The notes below the pieces were generated by a model. The model was not told the origin of the DNA. It did no database searches and saw only the letters and a list, made by a program, of their open reading frames with translations. The position numbers were made by a program, and so were the translations under genes. Of a DNA stretch of 64,000 bases, positions 1-11,949 are shown piece by piece. The DNA is taken from contig CM038910.1 in the NCBI GenBank assembly GCA_021904315.1, positions 26,608,256 through 26,672,255 of the forward strand, read 5' to 3'. Position 1 is the first letter of the stretch. Each line of letters starts with the position of its first letter. Source of the DNA: Sphagnum magellanicum. Its lineage: Eukaryota; Streptophyta; Sphagnopsida; Sphagnales; Sphagnaceae.

Positions 1-874
1 ATGTTATAATGGCTACTAGACATGTAGCCTATTAATAGGTACTCTTTCATGTGACGCAACAGTTATTTTCAAACCCAGAAAAGATGGAGCCTTTTACTGT
101 TTTATTACATGTCTTTTGCTTGAATAGCAAGGGTATCCTGAATTCAGAAAATAGATAAATTTTTCTGTCACATATTTATCACATGTCTTTTGCACGAAAA
201 GCAAGGGTATCCTGAAGCAAGAAAGATACTCGATTACGGATTGTCTTTGGTGTATGGAAAGTCTCTGTGACTATCATCAATTAAAATGCAACGTAATGAT
301 CATAAATCTGAAATAACATTAAGAATTCCAAGTTAAAACATATAAATTCAATTTTTCCTGAGTAGCTATTGGGTATGGCATGAAAAACAGTCTTTTTTTG
401 CATTCTAGAAAAGGGCTCTGAGACCATCAGTAACCTTAGGAACTATCTATGATTTTGACCTTTGGGCGCATGAAGATCATCACAAGAGGGAAAAGATCTG
501 TTGACCTTTTCTTCCATCATATAACCCTTAGTTTAGTTTTCCTATCTTTAGAAAAAAAAAACTCTTCGTAACTATAGCTGTAGCCAGACTATATATGAGC
601 CATGGTTAAAGCACGGACATTGTAAGAGTCACAGACTTGATAACTTCAGCTTTAACATCCAAACTCAATGGCTGAAGGTGCAGCCTTTCAATGGAAAGAT
701 GCCTGTCTTAGAGTTCTTTTAAATCTTTCCTGCAATGTAATGATGGAACCTTGACATGCAACCTATTAAAAAAATTCTATACGCTTGCAAAAGTTACATT
801 GAAACCCAGAAAATATGGAATATTTTAAAAGCTTTTATCACATGTCTTTTGCTTGAAAAGCAAGGGTATCCTGA
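1..874. repeat. Dispersed direct repeat, two long copies and one short copy
   Basis: Positions 1-141 and about 730-874 are diverged copies of the same sequence. They share, in order, a GACATG..CCTATTAA block, an AAACCCAGAAAA.ATGGA block and a closing ACATGTCTTTTGCTTGAA.AGCAAGGGTATCCTGA block. The closing block alone also recurs at 181-215. No coding potential or terminal structure is visible. The family is unknown; it may be the remnant of a non-autonomous element or of a local duplication. Confidence 0.6.
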
Positions 875-957
875 CTCTCCATATTGTACAACCAGGAAAA
901 ACCAGGTGAGCGTGAACATGCATTGATTTATTTCACAACTCCACCTGAAGATCTGTT

Positions 958-1156
958 GTCATTTTCTACCAGCATTTGTGAATTTCATGCCTTGTTCAAT
1001 CACACCATCTGACCAAAAAACAAAAATTTGTCATTTTTAACCGCATTTGTGAATTTCACGCCTTGTTCAATCACACCATCTGACCAGAAAACAAAATTTG
1101 TCATTTTCTACCGTCATATGCAACTTCCACAGCTTTTCAATCACACAATGTGACAG
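958..1156. repeat. Tandem repeat, about 70-bp unit, three copies
   Basis: Units begin at 958, 1030 and 1100, each with GTCATTTT.TACC followed by a shared core ending TTCAATCACAC. The first two units are nearly identical and the third is more diverged and shorter. This is ordinary tandem duplication with no visible function. Confidence 0.75.
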
Positions 1157-2560
1157 GAATAAATGCAAGGCCAATTAGAGGTTTTCACTGCACACAACTG
1201 GGAACTTCCTCATGGCATAAGGGGAAATGTTAGTGCATGAGCTCTGAGCGATGACCATTGAAACAAATATTCCAAATCAACAACAATAATATAAGGTTGT
1301 ACAAGGATGAATGATGGATGAGACATTAATGAAAAATATCTTGAATTTCTTCTTTCCATTTTGGTCCCTTTAGGAAAAGTGTTTTTATATGATGTTACTA
1401 ATACATAGAACATTATTTATAAAAAAAAGAAGATAAGTAAACAAAAGACATGTTGAAAATCCAAAACATTCAACAAAATTGAAATCAAGAATATGGACAT
1501 AGGAATGCAAAAGATGAACTTCATATTTCCAAGAAAATGAAATGATAGCATCAAACACCATCTAGTGGATGAGTCATGACCATCTACTTATGCCTATTGG
1601 TCCTCTTCCATATGGAACCCATCACATGATTTAAAAGCTCTAAGTCCAAAAAAACCTTAGCAACATGCAAAAATCTCTTTTGTTTTTTAGAGGGTATGGT
1701 ATTGATAGGAATCATTTGAAAGTCTAGCTCAATTGATTGCATAGTCTCCCTCTCAACCCTAGGCTACATCATGTCCAACAAAGAATACCTCAAAAATCAT
1801 ATAAATGTAAGAATGAAGAATATTACAAATGCAATATTGAATTGTAGAATGTAGAAGCTTTCACCTACTGTAAGGAAATAAATATTTAGGCATATCAACG
1901 GAGTAGTATGGAGAATACAAGACTAGATGGAGGTGCCAACAAGACCCTAAGAATTGTCAAGCTAGAATAAGTTATCAATCATAGCAGAATGCCAAGTTGG
2001 TTGAAACATGGTGAGATGACAAAAATCGAAATGACATTAATAAGTATAAAACTAGGATTACATGACTTGTAGATAGTTATAATTACTTCTTGAAACTACC
2101 AAAGGGCATATCGGTGCAAAGTTAAGAGATTAGAAATAGACTTGACACGGATCTTTTTGGGACAAAGGGAGAAAGGATTGTACGAATATTCACCTATTTT
2201 CTTGAGAAGGAAATAAGAAGCTTAGGAGAGATGAGAGGAAGAAAAGGGGAAAGGCATTGTAAAGCTACATGGTTTTATGGAATGGAATAGATGTTCTCTC
2301 TTCCGTTTGGTTGTGATCAAGATTGCACGGGGATTTTTAATTGAATTAATCTCCAAATTTGAATGATGTCTTAGTTAGTATATTTACGTGGTATTTATGC
2401 TAATGGAGTAAGACAAGAATCCAGAGCGATGCAAAAATTTATTGTTAACATTTGGTGACCATGCTAAGGATTAATTCAATTCATTATTGGAGAAATTTGA
2501 GGAATCAAGATGTAATTTCTTCAAAACCATGTGACATCTTTCCACATTACATTTAAATTA
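1157..2560. other. AT-rich intergenic DNA, nothing recognised
   Basis: No convincing reading frame, RNA gene or repeat structure is visible. The short open frames here are chance frames in AT-rich sequence. Confidence 0.5.
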
Positions 2561-4080
2561 ATAGAAATTGAAGAAAGGAAAGTGGAAATAGATGAAATTG
2601 ATTTGGGATATTGCTTAATACATGTTCTTTATATGGTATTACCTTGGGATACACAAATTTAATGGGTGCTTATAGAATTGAAAGAAAACATAGTGGAATG
2701 AATAAGATGACTTTTTGCGGGCCAAACAAGTATGAGCTTTTCCAAATTTATTCATTTATTATGAACAAAATATGTGTTACTTCTAGATTATAATCATAAT
2801 GTGTATGAAGGACATTATGAAAAATGGTAGATTATGATTGATGTTGAAAGAGAAGATGAATGGATGAAAGAGATTATAACCATAGAAGAAGTTCAAGAAA
2901 GATTAAGGATAAATTGTAGTTATGGTTGGAATTTTCAAGATTATTTGTATACACTGAAGAATGCATTAGAATTAAATGAATGGGGAAGTTTTTAAAAGAA
3001 ATTTAAAACATTACTTGAAAATATAAAAGAATTGATTATTAAGAAATTACATGGTGGTACAGAAGTGTGGTGTATGCAACATAGATCATTAATAATTGAT
3101 GCCATCGAATTAACAAAATATAAAAGATGGTTACCCATAATTGTATGCATTATCACACTGATTCTTATAAAGGAAATTTTTGCTATGCATCATTCAATTC
3201 AATTCCTTGATATAAGATAATTTGCTAAACCAAATATTAATGTTTTAATAGAAAAATGGATGCCAAGCAATATGCTCTAGGCACCTAGGGTTATGGGTTT
3301 TGGATACAATATGAGAATAAGGAGTGAGGTATACATGTTTGAAACAACTTAATCAGAAGAATTTTGGTCTATAGTCATAATTCTAGATTTATATGGGAAT
3401 TGAAAAATTGGAAGTGACAATAGGAATGGTTGTAGATAAGAAAGAAACAAAACTGTTTAAAACCTATGTTGAATAAGAATGGAGAAAGAAAAGAAAATAA
3501 TAGATTGAAAGATTGGAGAAGATAAAATAAAGAAGAAGTTAGAGAAGATATTATTGCAACTTAACAAATTCTTTTACCAAGTAGGCCATGGAAAGGACTC
3601 AATTCTTTATTTAATTTAGCCACATCATACTAAGTACTTAAACCTGTTGAAGAAGGAGCGGAAGTAACAATGGTTCAAACAATGGTTGAAAAACCAATTG
3701 GCTCACCCAGTGAAGATACCCAACAATTTACACAATTTGGATCACCTAATGAAGTGCAAGAAAATGCCGATGTAAAACTTGAAGCTACATTGTTTAGCAC
3801 TCCAAAAATCACTATGAATGTTTTTGGAACATTATATTGGCTAACAAATAAAGGATGGCCACAAATATTGAAACAACGACTAGAAGAAATGGTAGAAGAA
3901 GCTAGCAGCAGCAATGTTACCAATGAACCTTTGGAAAGAGAATTGTTTCAATTATTTGCATAGAGTCTTGAATGCATTAGTACTAGAATTCTACTAATTA
4001 CATAACCAACTCCTAATGTGTCGATGATGAATGTTGCACCCATCATGGCAGAACCTCTTGCTAATGTTTTGTGTATATAA
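2560..4080 (+). pseudogene. Decayed protein-coding remnant, unidentified
   Basis: Several stretches read like real protein with scattered stop codons between them. One (about 2645-2790) contains GYTNLMGAYRIERKHSGMNK. Another (about 2880-3220) contains EVQERLRINCSYGWNFQDYL. A third (about 3240-3320) contains EKWMPSNML and RVMGFGYNMRIRSEV. The last (3670-3963, 97 codons open) is acidic and ends in a charged helix-like stretch. Frames change between the stretches, so any gene is broken. I do not recognise the family; a retroelement or other mobile or captured gene is possible. Confidence is for 'former coding sequence', not for any function. Confidence 0.35.
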
Positions 4081-4860
4081 TTACCTAAATATCACGATAA
4101 TGAAAATCCAATTTTACACATTTGACAATTAACTAAAGTGTCTGTGACCAATGGAAAAAATACTAATGACCACAAATTAAAATATTTTCCTAATTCTTTG
4201 GAGGGAAGAGTCGCCCCAAAATTTGTTTTAACCACTATCCAAAAATTCACATGAAATAATTACTGACTGTAAGGCCAAAGTTCTAAAAATTATAAGGTAT
4301 TAATTATTAGTTGTGCAATAATTATGTACATGTGCTTGATCATATACAAGTTTATAATATGATTATTAGGCATGGATGTTTACCTTTTAGTTTTTTTTTC
4401 GTTTTAATAGTTTTTAATGTTTGAAACTGTATATTATTAAAAAATTATGTGGTGTTCGTGAAGAAGATTTTTAGTCATGTATTCATATTGATGAATTTTT
4501 TAATCATGTAATCATATCCAAGGTTACAAAAATAAAAATAGGCAAAAAACATGGCATATATGACAATAAAACTAAAAATGATCATTAGTCATATTTGTCA
4601 TAATCATAAATGTCAAGTTTTGGTGTAGTGATTGGAAGGATGTCCATTCTTGAATGTGCTATCATAGGATTTGCAAACTCATCCCAATTTTAGCTAGTAA
4701 AAACAAAAACTTCTAAGTGCAACATTTAGCAAACCTCGAGTAGAATTATTGAACACTTAGTAAAAAATTCATAATTAGATGAAAAGGCTAGAGCTAGAAG
4801 CAAAAAGGATATTAAATAGGAAGAATGAAACATTTCGTGCATCATGAGGAAGGGTGTGGG
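4081..4860. other. AT-rich intergenic DNA, nothing recognised
   Basis: Low-complexity AT-rich sequence without a supported gene or repeat array; a G-run (about 4858-4867) precedes the minisatellite that follows. Confidence 0.5.
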
Positions 4861-4867
4861 GGGGGGA

Positions 4868-5490
4868 TGGCCTGTGTGGTGTAACTTGGGGCAAATTTCA
4901 TAAGTATAACATAAGTAAGAGAAAATTGGATAACATGGGCATAACCAAGAAAAAACATGATGGCTTTAGCAAAACAAAAAACAATGGGAAAATGGCAGGA
5001 TAGGTTGGGGAGAAGTACATAACTTTGGCGTGACCGAAATGAATTCGATAATGGGGGCATAATCGGGGCAAAAGTTGATACCTTGGGCAAAAGGTATGGA
5101 AAATGTGATAAGTTTGGCACAATGGGGGGAGAAGTGAAAATTTTCAACATAAGTTTGGGAAAAAGTGGAAAGCTGGGGCATAAGAGTGCCAAGAAGTTGA
5201 TAACTTAGGAATAGGAGTGGGGCAAAGGCGAGAAAACTTGGTAGAAGTTTGGCAAAAAGAGGGGAATCAACATAAAGGAAAGAATTGGATAACAATAGCA
5301 TAACCAAGGCAAATTTTGATAACTTTGGTGTAACTCAGGGAAAAGGTGAGAACTTTGGGGCATAAGTTGGTAAGAGTCAAAAACTTTGGCATAATCAGAA
5401 CAAAGTTTGATAACTTTGGTGTAAGTTGGAAAGAAGGTGAAAACTTTGGGGCATAAATTAGCAAGAGTTGAAAACTTTGGCATATGTATA
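4868..5490. repeat. Degenerate minisatellite, about 30-bp unit
   Basis: About 20 degenerate units of roughly 30 bp, with the recurring core AACTTTGGCATAA..NNGGCAAAA. The clearest run is 5290-5480, where AACTTTGG recurs at multiples of about 30 bp. Because the unit is a multiple of three, the minus strand stays open in several frames and gives repetitive peptides (for example 5205-5483). Those frames are by-products of the repeat, not genes. A related array lies at 43630-43862. Confidence 0.8.
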
Positions 5491-7635
5491 GGATTTATAG
5501 TTTAATGATTATGATAATCACAAGAAATTCATTTAGTGTGAAATGTGGACTCTTCAAAATGTCAAAAATGGCCCACCTAAACATGTTTTTACCTAAAAGT
5601 GTACACCCATAATGTGTTGGCAACTTGTCAAATAATGATGATGTGTAACTTGCAACTATTAAAACTCAAGCTTAGAAATGAAAACCACATAACAAGATAA
5701 TGATTTGTTCTAGGGTTTTTTTCTATGGACAACAACCTACATATTGATTTTGAAAACCTACAAATGTTGCAATGTATGATCTACTAGATCATCTAGAAAT
5801 CTTAGTAAGTAGTTGGTAACACTTTAAATTATTAATCTAGTTCCATTTTTAGAAAAGGGCATTACTACAAATCAAAGGCTTTAAGCAAATTGTTTTTGGA
5901 CATAATTGAATTATCTTTAAAATGACACCCTATCACTACATTGTAATATGACTTTCTTGAATTCATTCATACAACTACATGTTTGAATAGGACATGTCAT
6001 TTATACCATAATGGCATAAACAATTACAAAAATGGCATGAATAATGGCTCTGATTCGACTATAGTCATATTTTTGTAATCATGAAATCATGTTTTGGCAT
6101 AATGAATTTAACTTGATTTCACACCCTATTACTTTTATCACCCCCTCTTTAATCCAAATATTTGTAAAGTTTTGAAAATATTTGACCAAATAGCAAAATT
6201 CAAGATGAGATTACTAAAATTAATGTTTAATTCCAATAATGATGAATTTCATTAGAATTGGTTTAGGTAGGAAAACTATATAGTCCCATTGTATTTCATC
6301 CTACCATATTCCAACCTAACATAGATTATTCTAGCCTTTTATGTATCCTTTCATGCCTTTAGAAAACTGAACTAGTGTCTTACATTCAAGAATTTTTGAG
6401 GATTTTTTTTTTTTGGAACAAATTTTTTTTCCCCTTTATTTTAACAAAGGAACAAATATCAATGCAAAATGTGAGTATGGAAAAATGTTCTTTGCACATT
6501 TAGCATGTAGAAACAACCATGTGATGAAGTCAATTTCAACACTATTCAAGGTATTAATCTTCTTTTATTTCTTTGAAAATTGTTTGTTTTGCTTCAAATG
6601 TAATCTAGATTGTATAAATATGTGTGATTTTTTGAAATTATGTACATTATTTGAGAATTGTATTTGCAAAGGGTAGAAAGAAGCAAATGTGAAAACATGA
6701 AATGAGTTTGATAATGAGTCAAGGAAATGTTTATTGAACACAAAATGAAATTGAAACTTGATTTCATAAAATTAAAAATATTAGAATTGTGTTTTATCAT
6801 GTGATTTGGAAAAACATTTTGTCATGAATTTTCTATGTTTGACCACACATATATTTTTTCTCTCTCATTGTAATTTACATTCACTTAAGGTGTTACATAA
6901 CAATTGATGTTCACCTCATTGTGTCTATTTATGTGAAACAAAAATCATTGAAAGATTTATTAGACCAATTTTTTTGTCAATGTTCTTCCTATGTACTTTT
7001 CTTTTTTATTACAAAATAATTTTGATCTTTGATATGATTTAATTAAACATCATATAACACAACCCATATCCAATTTCAACCCACTTACACCTTTACAAGG
7101 ATGTTTTCAATGAAATGAATAATTATCTTTCTAAAAAGAAAAGAAAAAACCCAAGTAGATCAAGCTTACAAATTTGTCAATTAATTCAAATAGGATGAAG
7201 TTAAGAGAGAATACATTTTGAAGATGTAATAATTACAAATGAAAAGTGAACAAAGAATGGTTAAAAAGGTATAATTTCAAATAACATTATTTTTGAGATC
7301 CACATTTCACATTTTGTTGTTGTGTAAAATCAAATTTTAGTTAAATTGAATAAGGATTTATGAATATTTATAAGACATTACATGTATGCAAAATGTGATT
7401 TGATCATTATTACAAGATTGCATACATAATATATGAATAAATGAGCTAAACTAACTTTGTGCATGTTTTGTGAAAAAATCAATAAATGTTAACAATCTAT
7501 TTCATGATAATGACACGTTTAGCAATCCAAATTTTACTATACACAAATATGTTTGCATTAATATTTTATTAAATAAAAATGATTATTCTATATATTCAAG
7601 ATGGATATTTTCATTATATTTTAGAGATTCATTAA
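5491..7635. other. AT-rich intergenic DNA, nothing recognised
   Basis: Very AT-rich. Short frames (for example 6413-6676 and 7470-7655) have Phe/Tyr/Asn/Lys-rich products typical of chance translation of such DNA. No RNA gene or repeat was seen. Confidence 0.5.
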
Positions 7636-8097
7636 TGTTAGTGGGACAAACCTAGACTATTTAGGTTTGACTAGCTAGGAGGGCCTCCTAGTAGCTTTAT
7701 TAATTGTTAGTGGTAGAGAAATATTGATGTATCCTAGTTTATAAGAGTAGGAAACCACTTAGTTAGTAAAACTTGGATAGACTAGTGTTTAAGACGTGGA
7801 TGGACCATTAATTAATGTATGTGAAAAAGATTTGAAGAAGGAGTTGAGGAAATCTAAGAGGATAAGGAGTCTAGGACATGTATATATAAGGTGGTGGGGG
7901 AGTTTTGGGTTGCTCTTTCTCATTCTAGTCTTTCCACTTTAGATCTCTTTTCTAGGAGTATGGTAGGAATATGATGTATGAAGCACCTAAAGTGCTCTTG
8001 ACTTGGAATATTATGTAAGAGTTTTTTTGAAGTTTCTACAAGTGTGTAAATGAATAAATGTATGCTTTAAAAATAACATTTTATTTCTCTACTAGCA
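7636..8097 (+). mobile_element. Possible solo LTR, Copia-like layout
   Basis: The segment begins TGTTAGTGGGAC, has a TATA-like GTATATATAAGG at about 7878-7889, and an AATAAA-type signal about 165 bp further on (GAATAAATG near 8052). It ends in CA at 8097, before purine-rich sequence. A promoter followed by a poly(A) signal within about 460 bp is the layout of an LTR. No target-site duplication or second LTR was found, so the ends are guesses. A 17-bp inverted repeat (CTAGGAGG.CCTCCTAG) lies near 7675. Confidence 0.25.
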
Positions 8098-8266
8098 AGG
8101 AAGGTAGTAGTTAGTTTTTCTTTGTTGTTTTCTAGAATGAAATTACTTCATTATAGAGAGTTCAGCTCTTTGGAATTTGGAACTATTTTGAAGAATAGTA
8201 ACTTTAGATGTAGTAGTTGCTACCATAGAGGGTAGCACCAAATGGAGAAGATGTCGCATGTATGAC

Positions 8267-8384
8267 AAGGAGGAGGGCGGTTTACCCTCTTGGGCAGATT
8301 GCTTGCAGCAGTTTGAGTGGGTAAGAAGGAGGAGGGCAGTTTGCCTTCTTGGGCAGATTGCTTGCAGCACTTTGAGTGGGTAGG
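8267..8384. repeat. 59-bp tandem duplication
   Basis: Two adjacent 59-bp units (8267-8325 and 8326-8384) differ at only a few positions. Each starts AAGGAGGAGGGC and contains CTTGGGCAGATTGCTTGCAG. The high identity suggests a recent duplication. Confidence 0.85.
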
Positions 8385-10557
8385 AAGGTAACTACAATTT
8401 TATCCTATCCCCTTTTTGAAAATTAACTTATTTGGTTGTTCTAATTCACTTTAATTATATTTTGGACCAAATGGTACGACTGCAGCATGAAGGTAATCCT
8501 AATATGACTTTTTCTCTATTTTTTCTAAACCTTTTTACTTGACGTCCCTTAACCACTATGGGTTTTGGGACTGTCTGGTCCGCGGTTACACAATTAGCTA
8601 AAAATCCAATTTAAAATATCATTGATTATATGGGTAGATGAATAACACTTTTTTATTACAAATATCATTGCTTGATGATAAATTGTAAGAAACTTACAAT
8701 TTAAGAATTTGTGATTTCTTTACATATTACATATGAATCTAAAATATACTTGCAACATATGATGGAGCTATTAGGACCATTATTGAGACATTGCAAAAAA
8801 AGACACAAGATGAAAATGTTGCCTAAACCCTAAACTCTGAAGAGGCCTTTGAACATCTAAGCTCAGTAGAACAGTCTGAATAGGGGAATCTCGCCACCCT
8901 AAGTACATCAGGAAATGAAGAAAGAAAACATTGGTTTAGAGTTGATGGGTTTAGGGTGATGAGCACGTCAAAATGCTTTGGTACAAATTCTTTTCTTTTT
9001 TACTTTTTTTTTGGCCACAATATTTCAGTGGTTCCAACAATGGGCAAGCCAGCCTCATGAAAACGTGCCCTTATAGACCTTTTGGGGAGGGGGGTTTCTT
9101 GCATGTGTTTTTCGTTGCCTGCCAACTGAGGCAGTAGCTGTCAGAATCCTAAAGGGTATGATGATATGCGTTGAATTATTAAAGCCCCTGGTTGGCTTGT
9201 CCTGGGTCACATGTGGTTTTTGCCGGCTGGTGCACACAAGGCTCATAAAAGCTCCTTGTCAGAGCCGTGGAAAAAGAAACCTTATATTGGTTGATTTAAT
9301 TAATTCTGTTGAAAGTAGGTGAGAATAATAATTTCTGAGTGAACATCTAGAAAGAACTCTTGAGGTGCAAAACATTATTTACTTGACTGGTCAATAATGC
9401 ACAACACTGCCGTTTGTGGGGTGTCAGAAATGACCTCATTTGTAATAAAGTCCCGTCTCCCCAATTATTTTGCCCCCTTTAAAGTTCACCAGTTTTGTAA
9501 GTGTTTCTTTTGCTGGCGAATTTTCGCCAAATTTGGACCTGAAAAATATGATTTCGCCCTATTCCAAGGACTTTTCAAGGAAACAGGCCCCAAATTCGCC
9601 AGATTTTGAAGGAAAAAGAACTCCATATTGCCAGATGTTCATGATAAGTTCTAGACTTCCAGTGGATAGCCGAAAATATAGCTGGATTCTGTGTTTTTTT
9701 CTACTTTCATATCTAGTGTGTAGCCAAATTTGGCTAAATTATTTTCTGGATGATTGCCACTTTGACTTCTTCACAAAATCCTTAAAAGAAACCCTGCTCG
9801 CCACTATGTGGTTACTGCTTTTCCCACAGTGTGCACTGTGCAGCAAGGTTTTTTTTTTCAATTTTATTGGTTAAGGTAAAACTACCCATCACCGATCATC
9901 ACCCTATTACCGATCACTTCTGTAAACCTTCCTCATCTCTTCTTCATTTTGAATGATTAAACTGTTATGGGAGCGCTATCTCAAGCTCTACAAATCATCT
10001 TTGAAGTGTAAAAGAAAAGCAGTAATGATGAAATAGCAAGAAGAAAAATAATCTTTCCAACTTATAAAATGCATTTCCTTTGTTTTTTTCATCTCTTTGG
10101 ATCCCTCTTATTTTCAAAGCTCATAACTTTCTCATTTCTTGTTTATTTTAAGTGATTTAAAGTGCTATAGGAGTGCCAACTTAAGTTTACAAATCATCAT
10201 CGAAATCTAATAAGAAGAGTGCAAGATACAAATAAATTTTAGGGTGATTAGAAACAGGCTTTGTTCTGCTCAGTGGTTGTTTTTTTTTGGGAGTTCTTGA
10301 CTCCGCAACGTTTGCGGGTGTGGGGTCGGGAGGGGGGGAGGGGGGGCATAACTTTCTTAATTCTAATCTAAGGAAGTAGAAATAATTTAGAATCATGCTA
10401 TATTTTGGCCATCTCCTACAACTTAAGGTCCAAATATGGCAACTTTCCACTATTTTTTTAACTTTGGACCATTTTTTATTTTAAAAATCCTTTGTATGAT
10501 TCACAAGGCTTTTTTTTTGGTCACCACAGTGTGAAAATTCTCCACACCAATTGTCTT
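8385..10557. other. Intergenic DNA, nothing recognised
   Basis: No supported gene. The open frame at 9470-9874 has no recognisable domain. A short perfect hairpin (CCGCAA-CGT-TTGCGG, about 10302-10317) precedes a G-rich run at about 10325-10347. Confidence 0.45.
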
Positions 10558-10558
10558 G

Positions 10559-10761
10559 GGTGAACCAGCATCCAAGTTGGTATCAGGGTAAAAATCCCAA
10601 AATCCATTTTAAAAATTTGTAAAAATTGCAATTATCCCATGCTTCCACAAAATCAGGGTCCCTGAGTTCAAATCTTACTTTTTTGGCCTCAATATGGCCA
10701 TTAAGAGGCCTCTCATTCAAAATGGTGAAGGCACCAGCTAGCAAATGAGTGCTGGTTCACC
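10559..10761. mobile_element. MITE-like element with 12-bp terminal inverted repeats
   Basis: GGTGAACCAGCA at 10559-10570 is the exact reverse complement of TGCTGGTTCACC at 10750-10761, enclosing about 180 bp. Both ends are flanked by TTG, a possible 3-bp target duplication. Inside is TGGTATCAGGGT (about 10578), which resembles a tRNA-iMet primer-binding site or a pol III A box, and GAGTTCAAATC (about 10675), which resembles a B box. A tRNA-derived SINE is therefore an alternative reading. A sequence closely matching the right end recurs at about 47121-47144. Confidence 0.4.
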
Positions 10762-11880
10762 TTGGCCCACACCAACCCACCTGTTCTTACTAGTCACATC
10801 CTGCATTGCTTTTACACAAAGTTTTTTGTCCCGTGCCCAAAGGCCAAAATGACCAATATAGAAAAGTAGAACACATCACAAAATCCATAATTTAGATTTT
10901 GGACATGTCCATGGACTGAACAAAACACAATCGACATGTCCAAAAACTTAAACTAATTCTTATTTGGGCAGTCCCATTCTTAATTTGAATGGGAAATGAA
11001 AAGTAACAGAAATAGTGGAATAAGGTTTTACTATTAGGTAAGTCCTCCAGTTAGAAAATAGTGGATACTTTAGTAAGCCTGCACTTAACCCTTCCCAGTG
11101 CTTTTCCTTTTTCCAATTTTGTGATGCAGCCTGTGTCAGTCATCTAAAAAGAAGACTACCTATTGTCTTAATTTGGATATAAATGAGATATTGAAGTAAA
11201 ATATTTTAATCATAATTCTATATTATTGGCCACCTACTCGATACACAAATCTGGCGATTGGTATTTGTTGCGAAAATCTGGCAGACCTGCCTCAAATTGT
11301 TATTCCCCAAAAATTGCATAAATCAAAATCAGATTTTCCAGTTCAAAAATTTACAAAATTCTCCGCCAAAATCACTTATCCTTGCCGGCGTTTTTTTTTC
11401 GTGGGAGGCCGACTTTTCGCTCTGTGGCTGAAAAGAAAATTGGAAAAATCTGCAAATTTTTCTTTGAAAACTTAAGCTCGAGAAGAATTGCCACAATTCT
11501 GGAAATTTTTGCAAAAGTTTAGAGAACACAAAATTGAAGGAAAGAAAAAGGGAAGAAAAAAACTCCTAGCCCAGTCTGTGTAAGGGAGGGAAGGCGCTGG
11601 AATACGCGCCTTCATCCGACAAGGAGCCAGCGTGCAGGGGAGGCAATCGTACTCCGCACGTCTGGGGAAAATCTGAAACCTGACTTTTAAATTATCAGGT
11701 GCAAACTAAGCAACGGGCTGGCCCTGCAGTGCAGCAGCAAGGCCATCGAGTACGTATGCATGTAAAGTACCCTCCAGAGTCCATAAATGCGAAAGCACCT
11801 TACATGCACACGCAAGGTGCCCCATTCCGGCCCCACTTTTCACAAGTCAAATTTCTCCGTGTGACTACAGCAACTCCTCT
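10762..11880. other. Intergenic DNA upstream of the ankyrin gene
   Basis: No gene recognised. GC content rises after about 11560, approaching the promoter candidate of the ankyrin gene. Unusual TC- and G-poor blocks around 11230-11540 have no coding signature. Confidence 0.4.
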
Positions 11881-11899
11881 GCAACTACTACAGTGATAA

Positions 11900-11926
11900 C
11901 ACGTGAGGGCTTTTTCATCTATAAAG
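11900..11926 (+). promoter_or_regulatory. Candidate core promoter: G-box and TATA box
   Basis: A perfect palindromic G-box CACGTG (11900-11905) is followed 13 bp later by CTATAAAG (11919-11926). The spacing and the GC-richer, pyrimidine-rich sequence after it fit a plant transcription start near 11950. It is the best promoter candidate for the ankyrin-PGG gene, about 1.9 kb upstream of its ATG, which requires a 5'-UTR intron. The G-box would bind bZIP or bHLH factors, so light, ABA or stress control is possible; that is inference. Confidence 0.45.
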
Positions 11927-11949
11927 ACAGAGGCAATCCCTTCTCTGTC

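Noticed and set aside
4842-5483. Overlapping minus-strand open frames of up to 116 codons
   Set aside because: They are produced by the 30-bp minisatellite, whose unit length is a multiple of three; the peptides simply repeat.
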